Below, piece by piece: positions 42,604-49,138 of a stretch of 50,562 nt of DNA. The DNA comes from Mucilaginibacter sp. (GTDB taxonomy: Bacteria; Bacteroidota; Bacteroidia; Sphingobacteriales; Sphingobacteriaceae): assembly GCF_028287845.1 (NCBI RefSeq), contig NZ_JAQBOW010000151.1:1-50562 (forward strand). Direction: 5' to 3'. Numbering within the stretch: the first letter of the stretch is position 1; each line of letters opens with the position of its first letter. The notes beneath the pieces are model-generated. The model was not told the origin of the DNA and did not search any database. It worked only from the letters and a program-made list of their open reading frames with translations. The translations under genes were made by a program, and so were the position numbers.

Positions 42604-42753
42604 TTATTCAGGGCTGATTATCAACAATAGTTCTTTTACTTCAATTCTGTTTGGAAAGTGAAGCCTTAGCCACATATGCTTGATATTGCCGATAATATAA
42701 ATACTGATAACCTCTTGCTTAATAAGCTCATTATTATTTGGTGCTATTGCCAT
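42604..42753 (-). CDS. Hypothetical small protein (49 aa), overlaps upstream gene
   Basis: ATG at 42751-42753, TAA at 42604-42606. The peptide begins MAIAPNNNELIKQEVISIYI and continues in strand/helix residues. It overlaps the end of the 63-residue gene at 42734 by 20 bp and fills an otherwise empty interval, as is usual in compact phage operons. Confidence 0.5.
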   Translation of the reverse strand: MAIAPNNNELIKQEVISIYIIGNIKHMWLRLHFPNRIEVKELLLIISPE

Positions 42754-42925
42754 TGTTAAGTATGGTTAAAACTTTGTTAGCGTACTCTAATGTCGGTTCT
42801 TTATCGGGATAGCCAGATTTGATTATAATTGTATTATCTGGCTCTAACTGATCTTTGATATGCACCTCGTATTCAAACTTCAGCAGTGGCGTGCCCATAT
42901 CATGTATTACAAATCTTTCAGCCAT
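42734..42925 (-). CDS. Hypothetical small protein (63 aa)
   Basis: A soluble protein, MAERFVIHDMGTPLLKFEYE, with a C-terminal helix LEYANKVLTILNNGNSTK. Not recognised. Its 3' end overlaps the next small gene. Confidence 0.55.
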   Translation of the reverse strand: MAERFVIHDMGTPLLKFEYEVHIKDQLEPDNTIIIKSGYPDKEPTLEYANKVLTILNNGNSTK

Positions 42926-42978
42926 AATAATATATTTTAAGTAATAAACAGTTATTCTCTTAGTGGGGTAAAGGGTGG

Positions 42979-43398
42979 TTAAAATTGGGGTTTATGGACA
43001 TTGCCGATAACCTTATCCTTGCTACAAAATGATAATAACATACCGGTTTGCCCATCCTCATTAACGCCTAACCAATTACAATTACCATCCCTTTTCTGCA
43101 CGATATAAATATTTTCACCATGCTGTAAAGTATCGCCATCGTAAATATCTTTCCCATCGGGGTCGGCCTGTCCTGTAAATTCAATTACTTTCTTAAAAGA
43201 ATAGTCGGCGTACAAATCGCCATGTCCGCACTCTACAACGTATGTTTCACATATGGGCTGGCAATTACACTCGGCAAGGCTTTCCCAAATATCATCCATT
43301 GACTTATTGATAATTTCTTCAATGGTAAACTCCCTTGTAATTACCGTGTCGCCGTTGTCGTTACCGAATAAAAATTTAAACTTTATTTCCCTTGCCAT
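42979..43398 (-). CDS. YopX-family phage protein
   Basis: A 139-residue protein with the YopX domain. It starts MAREIKFKFLFGN. The central signature EFTGQADPDGKDIYDGDTLQ is the family's FTGLKDKxGKxIYEGDI pattern. WLGVNEDG and KVIGNVH near the end are also typical. YopX proteins are common in phages of Firmicutes and Bacteroidota; their function is unknown. Confidence 0.85.
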   Translation of the reverse strand: MAREIKFKFLFGNDNGDTVITREFTIEEIINKSMDDIWESLAECNCQPICETYVVECGHGDLYADYSFKKVIEFTGQADPDGKDIYDGDTLQHGENIYIVQKRDGNCNWLGVNEDGQTGMLLSFCSKDKVIGNVHKPQF

Positions 43399-43409
43399 AA
43401 TCTATACTA

Positions 43410-43646
43410 TTAATCCTTTGTTAAAGTGTTCTTTTTAAGAATATCTTTTGCGTATTTTCTAAATACCGGCTCTGCCTTTTTTGTCAGATCTTCTAAAGAA
43501 TATGCCTTTATGAATGCAGTACCTATTTCTACCGAATACTCAAAACCATAAGTACACATACGCGAGGTTAATATTCTCTTTGAAACAGAAAAACCATGTA
43601 TTTTATCGTTGGTCAAAAACCATTCTGTATTATCGAAATTTGCCAT
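43410..43646 (-). CDS. Hypothetical small protein (78 aa)
   Basis: Unrecognised. MANFDNTEWFLTNDKIHGFS is strand-like and the end is a basic helix (EPVFRKYAKDILKKN). It lies 11 bp before the YopX gene. Confidence 0.55.
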   Translation of the reverse strand: MANFDNTEWFLTNDKIHGFSVSKRILTSRMCTYGFEYSVEIGTAFIKAYSLEDLTKKAEPVFRKYAKDILKKNTLTKD

Positions 43647-43697
43647 ATCCTTTGTTTAAGTGCCTGTATTATGTTCTTTATTGTGGTGGGGTGGTGG

Positions 43698-43979
43698 TTA
43701 ATGAAATTCGGCCACAAAAAAATCTTCGGCAGATTCACCTCCCTGGGCCACTCTAATTTGTGTTTCTCCTTTAAATGCTGATAATACGAAATCATTCGTT
43801 TCTGAAAAACCTTGTTGACTATATATAATTCGTTCGTTTTCTTCTTCTATAATTTCGGTAACCTTTTCGAGCACCGCCTCGAAATTTTCTTTATACGTGG
43901 ATTCTGTAATGATCCTCTCAATTAACACCTTTTCGGGGGTTATCAATATATTTGACTTATGCAGAATTGTTATTTTCAT
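43698..43979 (-). CDS. Hypothetical acidic small protein (93 aa)
   Basis: Unrecognised. A strand-rich start (MKITILHKSNILITPEKVLI), a Glu-rich helix (VLEKVTEIIEEENERI) and an acidic end (GESAEDFFVAEFH). Its stop is followed by a C-rich CCACCACCCC stretch. Confidence 0.55.
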   Translation of the reverse strand: MKITILHKSNILITPEKVLIERIITESTYKENFEAVLEKVTEIIEEENERIIYSQQGFSETNDFVLSAFKGETQIRVAQGGESAEDFFVAEFH

Positions 43980-44052
43980 AATTCTTAAGTTTTACCCTCT
44001 ACCCCCTATTGGTTGTTTTAAAAGAGGATTTGGTTTGGTTTTTCTTCTTTTT

Positions 44053-44235
44053 TTAAACTTTTGGCGGTTCGGGCATATCCATCCAGTGACTAATTCCCTT
44101 TGCTACCCAGCCGTTAAGGTCTGTTTCTTTGTGCATCAGCGAATAGTATATGGTTATTATACCGCCAGTAACATGATATACCATTATCGTTTTTTGAACA
44201 GCCGGTAACTTATCTTGCACTTTAATCCAGTTCAT
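44053..44235 (-). CDS. DUF551-like phage protein
   Basis: Start chosen at the ATG at 44233-44235 (MNWIKVQDKLPAVQKTIMVY), which matches the family start W-I-x-V-x-D-x-L-P; an earlier ATG would add eight residues. The end GWVAKGISHWMDMPEPPKV matches the DUF551 ITHWMPLPEPP ending. Sixty residues, as usual. Common in phages; function unknown. Confidence 0.8.
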   Translation of the reverse strand: MNWIKVQDKLPAVQKTIMVYHVTGGIITIYYSLMHKETDLNGWVAKGISHWMDMPEPPKV

Positions 44236-44344
44236 AATCTTTATGTTTTTTACTGCCAAATTCGCAAGCCTTGTGAGCGTTGCGGTGGCAGACCATGACT
44301 ATCTCGCGGCACACGGTGTTTTTAACGATATTCTTTTTGAGCAT
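44222..44344 (-). CDS. Possible 40-aa Cys/His-containing peptide
   Basis: ATG at 44342-44344, TAA at 44222-44224. It begins MLKKNIVKNTVCREIVMVCH and continues with NAHKACEFGSKKH. Three Cys and several His could bind a metal. It overlaps the 3' end of the previous gene by 23 bp and the start of the DUF551 gene by 14 bp. It fills the gap between them, but no homologue is known to me. Confidence 0.35.
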   Translation of the reverse strand: MLKKNIVKNTVCREIVMVCHRNAHKACEFGSKKHKDYELD

Positions 44345-44555
44345 TTACAAAGCCCGACCAATGGGAATTAACTCTTTCGTCTGCCCGATTGCTATTTGTA
44401 ATTATAGAATGCGTTCCAGTATTTGGACTTATCATATACCAATGACAAGCAGGTTTCTTAATGCTTGTATTCCATTTTCCAATCACAAGATACATTTCGG
44501 CATCAAGATCAGATGCATATAGAACTCCTTTTGCTTTAATTTCGGTAGTTGTCAT
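44322..44555 (-). CDS. First early gene, hypothetical protein (77 aa)
   Basis: Start chosen at the ATG at 44553-44555 (MTTTEIKAKGVLYASDLDAE). A longer frame to 44645 would run through the operators and promoter. Alternating strands (MYLVIGKWNTS, CHWYMISPNTG) and a basic C-terminus are seen. It is the promoter-proximal gene of the minus-strand run and divergent from the repressor; the position suits a Cro-like or other early factor, but there is no helix-turn-helix visible. Confidence 0.55.
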   Translation of the reverse strand: MTTTEIKAKGVLYASDLDAEMYLVIGKWNTSIKKPACHWYMISPNTGTHSIITNSNRADERVNSHWSGFVNAQKEYR

Positions 44556-44594
44556 GTGAGATAGTTTTATTTGCCTTGATTGACAATACAAGTG

Positions 44595-44710
44595 TAACAC
44601 TATAATGTTATATATGCAAATATAAAATAATAAAGTTATTAACATTTTAATGTTATATATTGTGTATAATATTTACAGGTGTTGTTTTTATATATAACAT
44701 TTTATTGTTA
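44595..44710. promoter_or_regulatory. Three 16-bp phage operators between divergent genes
   Basis: O1 44595-44610, O2 44640-44655 and O3 44695-44710 fit TAACATT-nn-AATGTTA. O2 is perfect (TAACATTTTAATGTTA); O1 and O3 each have one symmetry mismatch. O3 overlaps the repressor -7 box, O1 lies at the expected start of the minus-strand early transcript and O2 at its -33 region. This is the layout of a lysogeny switch. Confidence 0.8.
44617..44624 (-). promoter_or_regulatory. -7 box of the phage early (minus-strand) promoter
   Basis: TATATTTG on the minus strand lies between operators O1 and O2, so operator binding would block it. Confidence 0.6.
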
Positions 44711-44716
44711 CCTTTG
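44709..44716 (+). promoter_or_regulatory. -7 box of the phage repressor gene, likely leaderless
   Basis: TACCTTTG matches TAnnTTTG, overlaps O3 by two bases and ends five bases before the ATG at 44722. Confidence 0.65.
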
Positions 44717-44721
44717 TCGAT

Positions 44722-44931
44722 ATGACCAAAGAAACCGTAGGTGGCGAAATTAAAGCACGTAGGAATCAACTAAAATTAACGCAAAAGCAATTAGCCGATA
44801 AGCTAAAGATTGCTGTTCAGCATATCCCAAATATCGAAAAAGGGGTTACTAATCTTACTTTAGAACGGCTTATCGCTATATGCGAAGCATTGGATATGGA
44901 ATTAAAATTTAAGCACCTTAAAAAGAAATAA
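44722..44931 (+). CDS. Cro/C1-type (XRE) helix-turn-helix repressor
   Basis: A 69-residue, single-domain XRE regulator. The five-helix fold is evident: GGEIKARRNQLKLTQKQLADKLKI (helices 1-2), AVQHIPNIEKGVTNLTLERL (recognition helix and helix 4), AICEALDMELKF. Three 16-bp operators lie directly upstream, between it and the divergent early genes, so it is most likely the prophage repressor controlling itself and the early run. It could alternatively be an antitoxin-type regulator with the downstream gene, from which it is separated by one base. Confidence 0.85.
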   Translation: MTKETVGGEIKARRNQLKLTQKQLADKLKIAVQHIPNIEKGVTNLTLERLIAICEALDMELKFKHLKKK

Positions 44932-44932
44932 A

Positions 44933-45220
44933 ATGTTTGAGGTTAAATACAACCGAATTAATGCCATTGTTATTTTAGATGCCTTTGACCGCATTCCGAT
45001 GGTAAAAGACGGCAAAGGCGATGCAGGTGCAATGGTTTCATTTATGAGTGATATTAAAACGTTTAAAGAGTTCAGGAACGCTTATAATTTGGCGGATGAT
45101 AAAGAGGAGCAACTAAAACATATCAGTAATTGGAATAAATATATTCAGTTACGGGAAAGCGAGGATTTTATCCCGCATTTTGATAGCAATAATAAATTAC
45201 TTTATAAATCACTATTTTAA
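44933..45220 (+). CDS. Hypothetical protein co-transcribed with the repressor (95 aa)
   Basis: An unrecognised soluble protein: MFEVKYNRINAIVILDAFDR, VKDGKGDAGAMVSFMSDIKT and a helical, charged end. It starts one base after the XRE gene stop, so the pair is almost certainly co-transcribed and coupled. A toxin partner is conceivable but nothing in the sequence shows a toxin fold. Confidence 0.6.
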   Translation: MFEVKYNRINAIVILDAFDRIPMVKDGKGDAGAMVSFMSDIKTFKEFRNAYNLADDKEEQLKHISNWNKYIQLRESEDFIPHFDSNNKLLYKSLF

Positions 45221-45301
45221 TAAACTTCCCGAAAAAGAAAAAAGAAGAAATAAAACCCCCTATAAGTAACCCCTTAATGATAACTAACAACTGATGGAGA
45301 T

Positions 45302-45505
45302 ATGAAGGATGTAAATAAAATCGCAATTGTGGGATATATGCCATCTGCTTTACATGCTAAACGAATGGTTGAGGAAAATATATCCAAGCCTTTAAAAGAG
45401 GAAACGTATAGTATTACCAACCCTTATAATTTTGAGTTGCCATTTCAAACTCCGATAACCAGAAGAGAACGCAGGGCATTAAATCGCAAAAATAAAAAGA
45501 ATTAA
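45302..45505 (+). CDS. Hypothetical small basic protein (67 aa)
   Basis: Unrecognised. MKDVNKIAIVGYMPSALHAK looks strand/helix, and the C-terminus (RRERRALNRKNKKN) is strongly basic and could bind nucleic acid. An 81-bp gap with C-rich stretches separates it from the preceding gene. Confidence 0.5.
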   Translation: MKDVNKIAIVGYMPSALHAKRMVEENISKPLKEETYSITNPYNFELPFQTPITRRERRALNRKNKKN

Positions 45506-45530
45506 CACCCCTACAAACAACTGTTAAATT

Positions 45531-45809
45531 ATGATAGCTTTAAATATTGGATATAAACAACACGAAGGCGGGTATTCAACTTTATCCAATTGCCCTATTT
45601 TTTGGGACGAACCCGTTAAATCATTTTTACGAAATATAAGGTATAAGTATAATATTAAAACACTATTTAGGTGGGCTAAAGATTATCATGTACCACCAAG
45701 CTTATTGTGTCTATTCGTTACACTTGATACTGGCAAACAATTTAAGATACATCTTATCAACGTTCGGGAGTATAAAAAACATTGGGATAGCATTTATAAA
45801 AAGGGTTAA
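45531..45809 (+). CDS. Hypothetical small protein (92 aa)
   Basis: Unrecognised. Aromatic and basic residues dominate (YKYNIKTLFRWAKDYHVPPS), with a strand-rich C-terminus. It lies 25 bp after the preceding gene, a gap holding an ACACCCCTA stretch. Confidence 0.55.
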   Translation: MIALNIGYKQHEGGYSTLSNCPIFWDEPVKSFLRNIRYKYNIKTLFRWAKDYHVPPSLLCLFVTLDTGKQFKIHLINVREYKKHWDSIYKKG

Positions 45810-45847
45810 CAATTGTTAAATTAGGTAGTAGGATAACACTTAAAATT

Positions 45848-46156
45848 ATGGGATGTAGTTGTAAATCTGGAATGTCTGAAACCGAAATACGGGAGCGCCA
45901 TGTTTTAATAGAATTGCCTCATAACTTAGAGCGGACACGGAGAATTAAAAAAGGGCTGTCAACCTCAATAGCGATAGATGGTTGTATAGTTGAAGATATA
46001 ATACACCTATGGCGCAATGGAATAATAACTACGGGCTGTTGTTGTGGACATAACGGATATTTCCCCCGAATGGTTAATGTCAACCCCGAAAGCGTAGATA
46101 AAATGTATTCGATGGGCTATGAACAATTTCACAACGATTACACTTTTAAGATTTAA
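45848..46156 (+). CDS. Phage protein with CCCGHN motif (102 aa)
   Basis: A 102-residue protein with the pattern DIIHLWRNGIITTGCCCGHNG followed by strand and MYSMGYEQFHND. This conserved family of small phage proteins has Cys/His clusters (CSCKSG near the N-terminus and CCCGHN) that probably bind a metal. Function unknown. Confidence 0.7.
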   Translation: MGCSCKSGMSETEIRERHVLIELPHNLERTRRIKKGLSTSIAIDGCIVEDIIHLWRNGIITTGCCCGHNGYFPRMVNVNPESVDKMYSMGYEQFHNDYTFKI

Positions 46157-46189
46157 TTTAACCCCCTACTAATAAAGGATAGAAAGACA

Positions 46190-46534
46190 ATGATAAAGCA
46201 AAATGAGTTGAGGGTTGGTAATTGGATATTAAGTGTAAGCGGTGAACCATTTCGGGTAAACGCCTATGATTTAGTGGATATAGAAAGATTCCCCCATAAT
46301 CCGATTGTACTAACACCCGAAATGCTTGAAAGATGCAGTTTTGAAAATGTTAAAGGATTGTGGTATGAGCATACGGAGTTTAGTATTTTTCTTACAGAAT
46401 GCGGAGGGGTCTATTTTGGCGAAGTGTTAAATGTAGACAGCCCGATAATAGCACGAATTAAATACCTCCATCAATTACAGAATCTTTTTTTCGCCCTCTT
46501 TCAAAAAGAATTGGAGGTAAAAGAAATAGCATAA
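46190..46534 (+). CDS. Bacteroidota phage protein (NELRVGNW/YLHQLQN family)
   Basis: A 114-residue protein with the shared plan NELRVGNWI at the start, PIVLTPEMLERCSF in the middle and IKYLHQLQNLFFALFQKELE at the end. Homologues of this plan are very common in phages and prophages of Bacteroides-like hosts; function unknown. It is the last gene of the plus-strand run, convergent with the nuclease gene. Confidence 0.8.
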   Translation: MIKQNELRVGNWILSVSGEPFRVNAYDLVDIERFPHNPIVLTPEMLERCSFENVKGLWYEHTEFSIFLTECGGVYFGEVLNVDSPIIARIKYLHQLQNLFFALFQKELEVKEIA

Positions 46535-46596
46535 AAGAACGGAGCTTAACCTTGCGTCTTGCCCCGTTCAACCAATTAAACCTAACCATGAAAAGA

Positions 46597-47178
46597 CTAT
46601 TTTAATTTGTAGTAACCGTAGTCGTGAATATTAACGGTATCATTATTGGGCATGCTGTATTTTTCATAATGCCCCTTGTACCAAATTTCTTTATCACACC
46701 ATAATGGAATAGTAACCTTATCAACGCCCATATATCCTTTTACGCCATGCCAATAAACCTTTATTTTAACCACGCCTAAAGTTCTGATATAGTTTTCAAG
46801 AGCAAGCCATGTAAGCCGGTTTAGCTTTGGCAATTGTGGGTAAATATTAGCTTGGTCAAACGAATTGAACTCGTCAATAGTATTTCCATTTTCATCAGAA
46901 GCGTTGCATAAATGCCCCTGATCGTAGCCCGAATGGGCGTAATCTCTATTCTCGTTTAATCGCCCACCAGTAGCATGAAAGCCTGCTGAACGATTAGCCG
47001 CTTTTTTATGCGGGGTTGAAATATAAACTACACTATCGGGAATAAGTGTTTTGCTATTCCAATAACTTGTATATCCAGGATAAACTATTTTCACCACCTG
47101 GCCGTAACAATTACTACCTATAACAGAAGCAACCATTAGCACCCAACATGCTATATGCCTTTTGTCTATGTTTTTCAT
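46597..47178 (-). CDS. Secreted DNA/RNA non-specific endonuclease
   Basis: A 193-residue beta-beta-alpha-metal nuclease of the NucA/Serratia type. A signal peptide (about 1-26, ending NCYGQ) precedes the domain. The DRGH motif appears as GYDQGHL with the catalytic H89, and the metal-binding asparagine region is FDQANIYPQLPKLNRLTW (N111, N120), followed by the conserved ALENYIR with E128. Export plus its place at the end of the lysis module suggests degradation of nucleic acid outside the cytoplasm. The Arg to Gln change in DRGH is worth noting, although variants are known in the family. Confidence 0.88.
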   Translation of the reverse strand: MKNIDKRHIACWVLMVASVIGSNCYGQVVKIVYPGYTSYWNSKTLIPDSVVYISTPHKKAANRSAGFHATGGRLNENRDYAHSGYDQGHLCNASDENGNTIDEFNSFDQANIYPQLPKLNRLTWLALENYIRTLGVVKIKVYWHGVKGYMGVDKVTIPLWCDKEIWYKGHYEKYSMPNNDTVNIHDYGYYKLK

Positions 47179-47181
47179 TAA

Positions 47182-47634
47182 TTAAACTATTAAATTCTTT
47201 CCTATTTCTTCATAGAATGTTTGCTGCAACTTCTGCAGATCAGTTATTGAAACGCCGTCTTTGGTTAGCTCATTCGATAACGCCGTCCATATACTACCTA
47301 ATAATACTGACTTTACGGGCGATGAATTAACTATAGCAACTCCATCAGCCACGATCTGATCGGGAGTTTTATTTACCTCATCCTGTACGATTTTTAAATC
47401 TACCAATACCTTTGGAAGTGCCGCCCTAACATCCGCTAAGATAAGATCATCAACCGTACCTGGTATTAAGGCAACCAATGTATTTAATATTTCAGGGTGC
47501 GCTGCATCTATTGTTTTAAATCCATTCACGATATACGATGCTATATCGATTAGTTTTTTACTGTCGGGCAATATCTTTGAAATAAAGTTAGTGGCCCATG
47601 AACTGATTGATTGTACTACTGTTTTTAATGACAT
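47182..47634 (-). CDS. Hypothetical helical phage protein (150 aa)
   Basis: Helix-rich and weakly amphipathic (SLKTVVQSISSWATNFISKI, LADVRAALPKVLVDLKIVQD). No family is recognised and there is no clear TM. It lies between the holin candidate and the nuclease in the late run, with 3 bp to the nuclease start. A 110-bp gap upstream holds a GC-rich stem-loop (47663-47718). Confidence 0.6.
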   Translation of the reverse strand: MSLKTVVQSISSWATNFISKILPDSKKLIDIASYIVNGFKTIDAAHPEILNTLVALIPGTVDDLILADVRAALPKVLVDLKIVQDEVNKTPDQIVADGVAIVNSSPVKSVLLGSIWTALSNELTKDGVSITDLQKLQQTFYEEIGKNLIV

Positions 47635-47744
47635 GATTTTGTTTGTTTAAATTGTTAAGATTAAGCAGCCGGCGTACTTTATCCCGTGATCCCTACGCTA
47701 ATTTCGCAACCGGTGCTTAAAATATTTTTAATTATTTTCCTTTT

Positions 47745-47993
47745 TTATATAGTTGCAATCGGTGCCGCTGGCGTCATTTGAGCCTTGTCTAAGGCAGCAG
47801 AAATAGTTTCATCCTTTTTAGATGAACTATTAGAGGTATCATAAAAATACTTCACCACAAGTGTTAAAAGCACTATACAGCTATCGTGTAGCTGTGGCGT
47901 AGTTTTTAAAAGATTTATCAGCTCCCATAAAAGAAAAACAGCTAATAGGTTTTTAAATGGAAAGCCTTTTAAGTAGTCAAAAAATTGTTTCAT
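47745..47993 (-). CDS. Candidate holin (82 aa, membrane)
   Basis: A small protein with hydrophobic segments about 12-28 and 36-52 and a hydrophilic, Ser/Lys-rich C-terminus (SNSSSKKDETISAALDKAQ). Size, one or two TM helices, charged tail and a position 49 bp after the endolysin gene all fit a holin, but no holin family signature was recognised. Confidence 0.55.
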   Translation of the reverse strand: MKQFFDYLKGFPFKNLLAVFLLWELINLLKTTPQLHDSCIVLLTLVVKYFYDTSNSSSKKDETISAALDKAQMTPAAPIATI

Positions 47994-48042
47994 TATTTTA
48001 GTTTTTAGTGATTATTTAAAATAGTGTTGTTTCTTATTATAG

Positions 48043-48588
48043 CTACGTATAATAAGGTTTAATCCGGCTTATCCATGATTTAAGAAAAACCAATTGGCCG
48101 GGATTTTTACTTAATGAATGATAAAATCTTATCCTTTCAGCGTTATATCTATCATATGTATTTTTAGCATCTAATGAATTTGTTTCGGCAATAGTATGAT
48201 TACCTATAACCCCATCAATCGCAACGCCTACAATGGACTGTAATACTTTTGCCGCTTCGTCTACGCCGCTATTTACGCCAAAGTCATACACATTATTAGC
48301 AAGCTGTTGATCGTTGATTAGATCAAGTTTATTTACGTCCCAAAAGTTTTGTCTATAGAATGACGCAACCGACTTTTGCATAATGGGATTAGAGGACATG
48401 TACGCATCAATACCATGTACGCCGCCATGTTGCTTTTTATATAAGTCAATTAAACTCCATCCACTCCAGTTAGGCCAAAACTTTCGGGATATACCCGCAT
48501 AAGTTTCACCCCCATGATCGTTAGGGTTATTAGCATAACCACCTTCATTATGTCCGGTTAGCTTATATGCTTTGTCAAAATCTGCCAT
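48043..48588 (-). CDS. Endolysin, glycoside hydrolase family 108
   Basis: A 181-residue lysozyme-like protein. The GH108 N-terminal domain shows HNEGGYANNPNDHGGETYAGISRKFWP with the catalytic E15 in EGGY. A C-terminal peptidoglycan-binding-like part (VASFYRQNFWD, NNVYDFGVNSGVDEAAKVLQ, VDGVIGNHT) follows. It lacks a signal peptide, as expected for an endolysin released by a holin. Neighbours in the late run support this. Confidence 0.92.
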   Translation of the reverse strand: MADFDKAYKLTGHNEGGYANNPNDHGGETYAGISRKFWPNWSGWSLIDLYKKQHGGVHGIDAYMSSNPIMQKSVASFYRQNFWDVNKLDLINDQQLANNVYDFGVNSGVDEAAKVLQSIVGVAIDGVIGNHTIAETNSLDAKNTYDRYNAERIRFYHSLSKNPGQLVFLKSWISRIKPYYT

Positions 48589-48629
48589 ATCAAAAAATAA
48601 AAAACAATAAATAAATTAAAACAGCTGTA

Positions 48630-48698
48630 TCATTTAAAACCCCTTAACACCCCAAACACAAATAATAGAATCATCACTATGCCCACAATCCAAACCAT
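48630..48698 (-). CDS. 22-residue membrane peptide, coupled to upstream gene
   Basis: ATG at 48696-48698 overlaps the TGA of the upstream gene (TGATG), and the stop is at 48630-48632. The peptide is a single TM helix, MVWIVGIVMILLFVFGVLRG with FK at the end. Its place in the lysis module and the coupled start suggest a real mini-gene, possibly a lysis regulator or pinholin-like peptide; no homologue is known to me. Confidence 0.5.
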   Translation of the reverse strand: MVWIVGIVMILLFVFGVLRGFK

Positions 48699-49084
48699 CA
48701 GTTAACCTCTCTGTCGCGCGATATTCCGTTTTTATCTTTAACATGTATTACCCTTGTAAGTCTCCATTTTGGCGCCGTTTCAAGTTTTTCTAAGCGCTGG
48801 TCTTGACTATAATTAGTAGTGCTATCGATAATCAATGATCTGCTAATAGCTTTGGTATTTCCGTTCTCTATCTTTAAGTGATCTTCATATTCAGGCCGTT
48901 TAACAAGGCTTGCGTTATATACAAAAACCCCCCATACAAAACCTATTATGCCACCGAGTATCATACCAAAAAATGAAAATACAGGCCACAGCTTTATCAC
49001 CTTTTTAACAAGATTAGATGTTTCATCCATCTTATCGGACATAGTATTTAACTTTTCATTATGTAGCTCTAAGGGGCTCATCAT
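48698..49084 (-). CDS. Single-TM phage membrane protein (128 aa)
   Basis: A hydrophilic helical N-terminus (1-30), a TM segment (about 32-56, with GMILGGIIGFVWGVFVYNAS) and a charged C-terminal region that may be coiled coil (about 65-105). No family recognised. Position between tail fibre and endolysin suits a spanin-like or holin-regulating protein. Its stop overlaps the start of the 22-residue peptide. Confidence 0.6.
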   Translation of the reverse strand: MMSPLELHNEKLNTMSDKMDETSNLVKKVIKLWPVFSFFGMILGGIIGFVWGVFVYNASLVKRPEYEDHLKIENGNTKAISRSLIIDSTTNYSQDQRLEKLETAPKWRLTRVIHVKDKNGISRDREVN

Positions 49085-49138
49085 TATATCTTTATATTGT
49101 TTGCGATTTGTTGTAGGTTTTTCATGTTTAAGTTGTGA

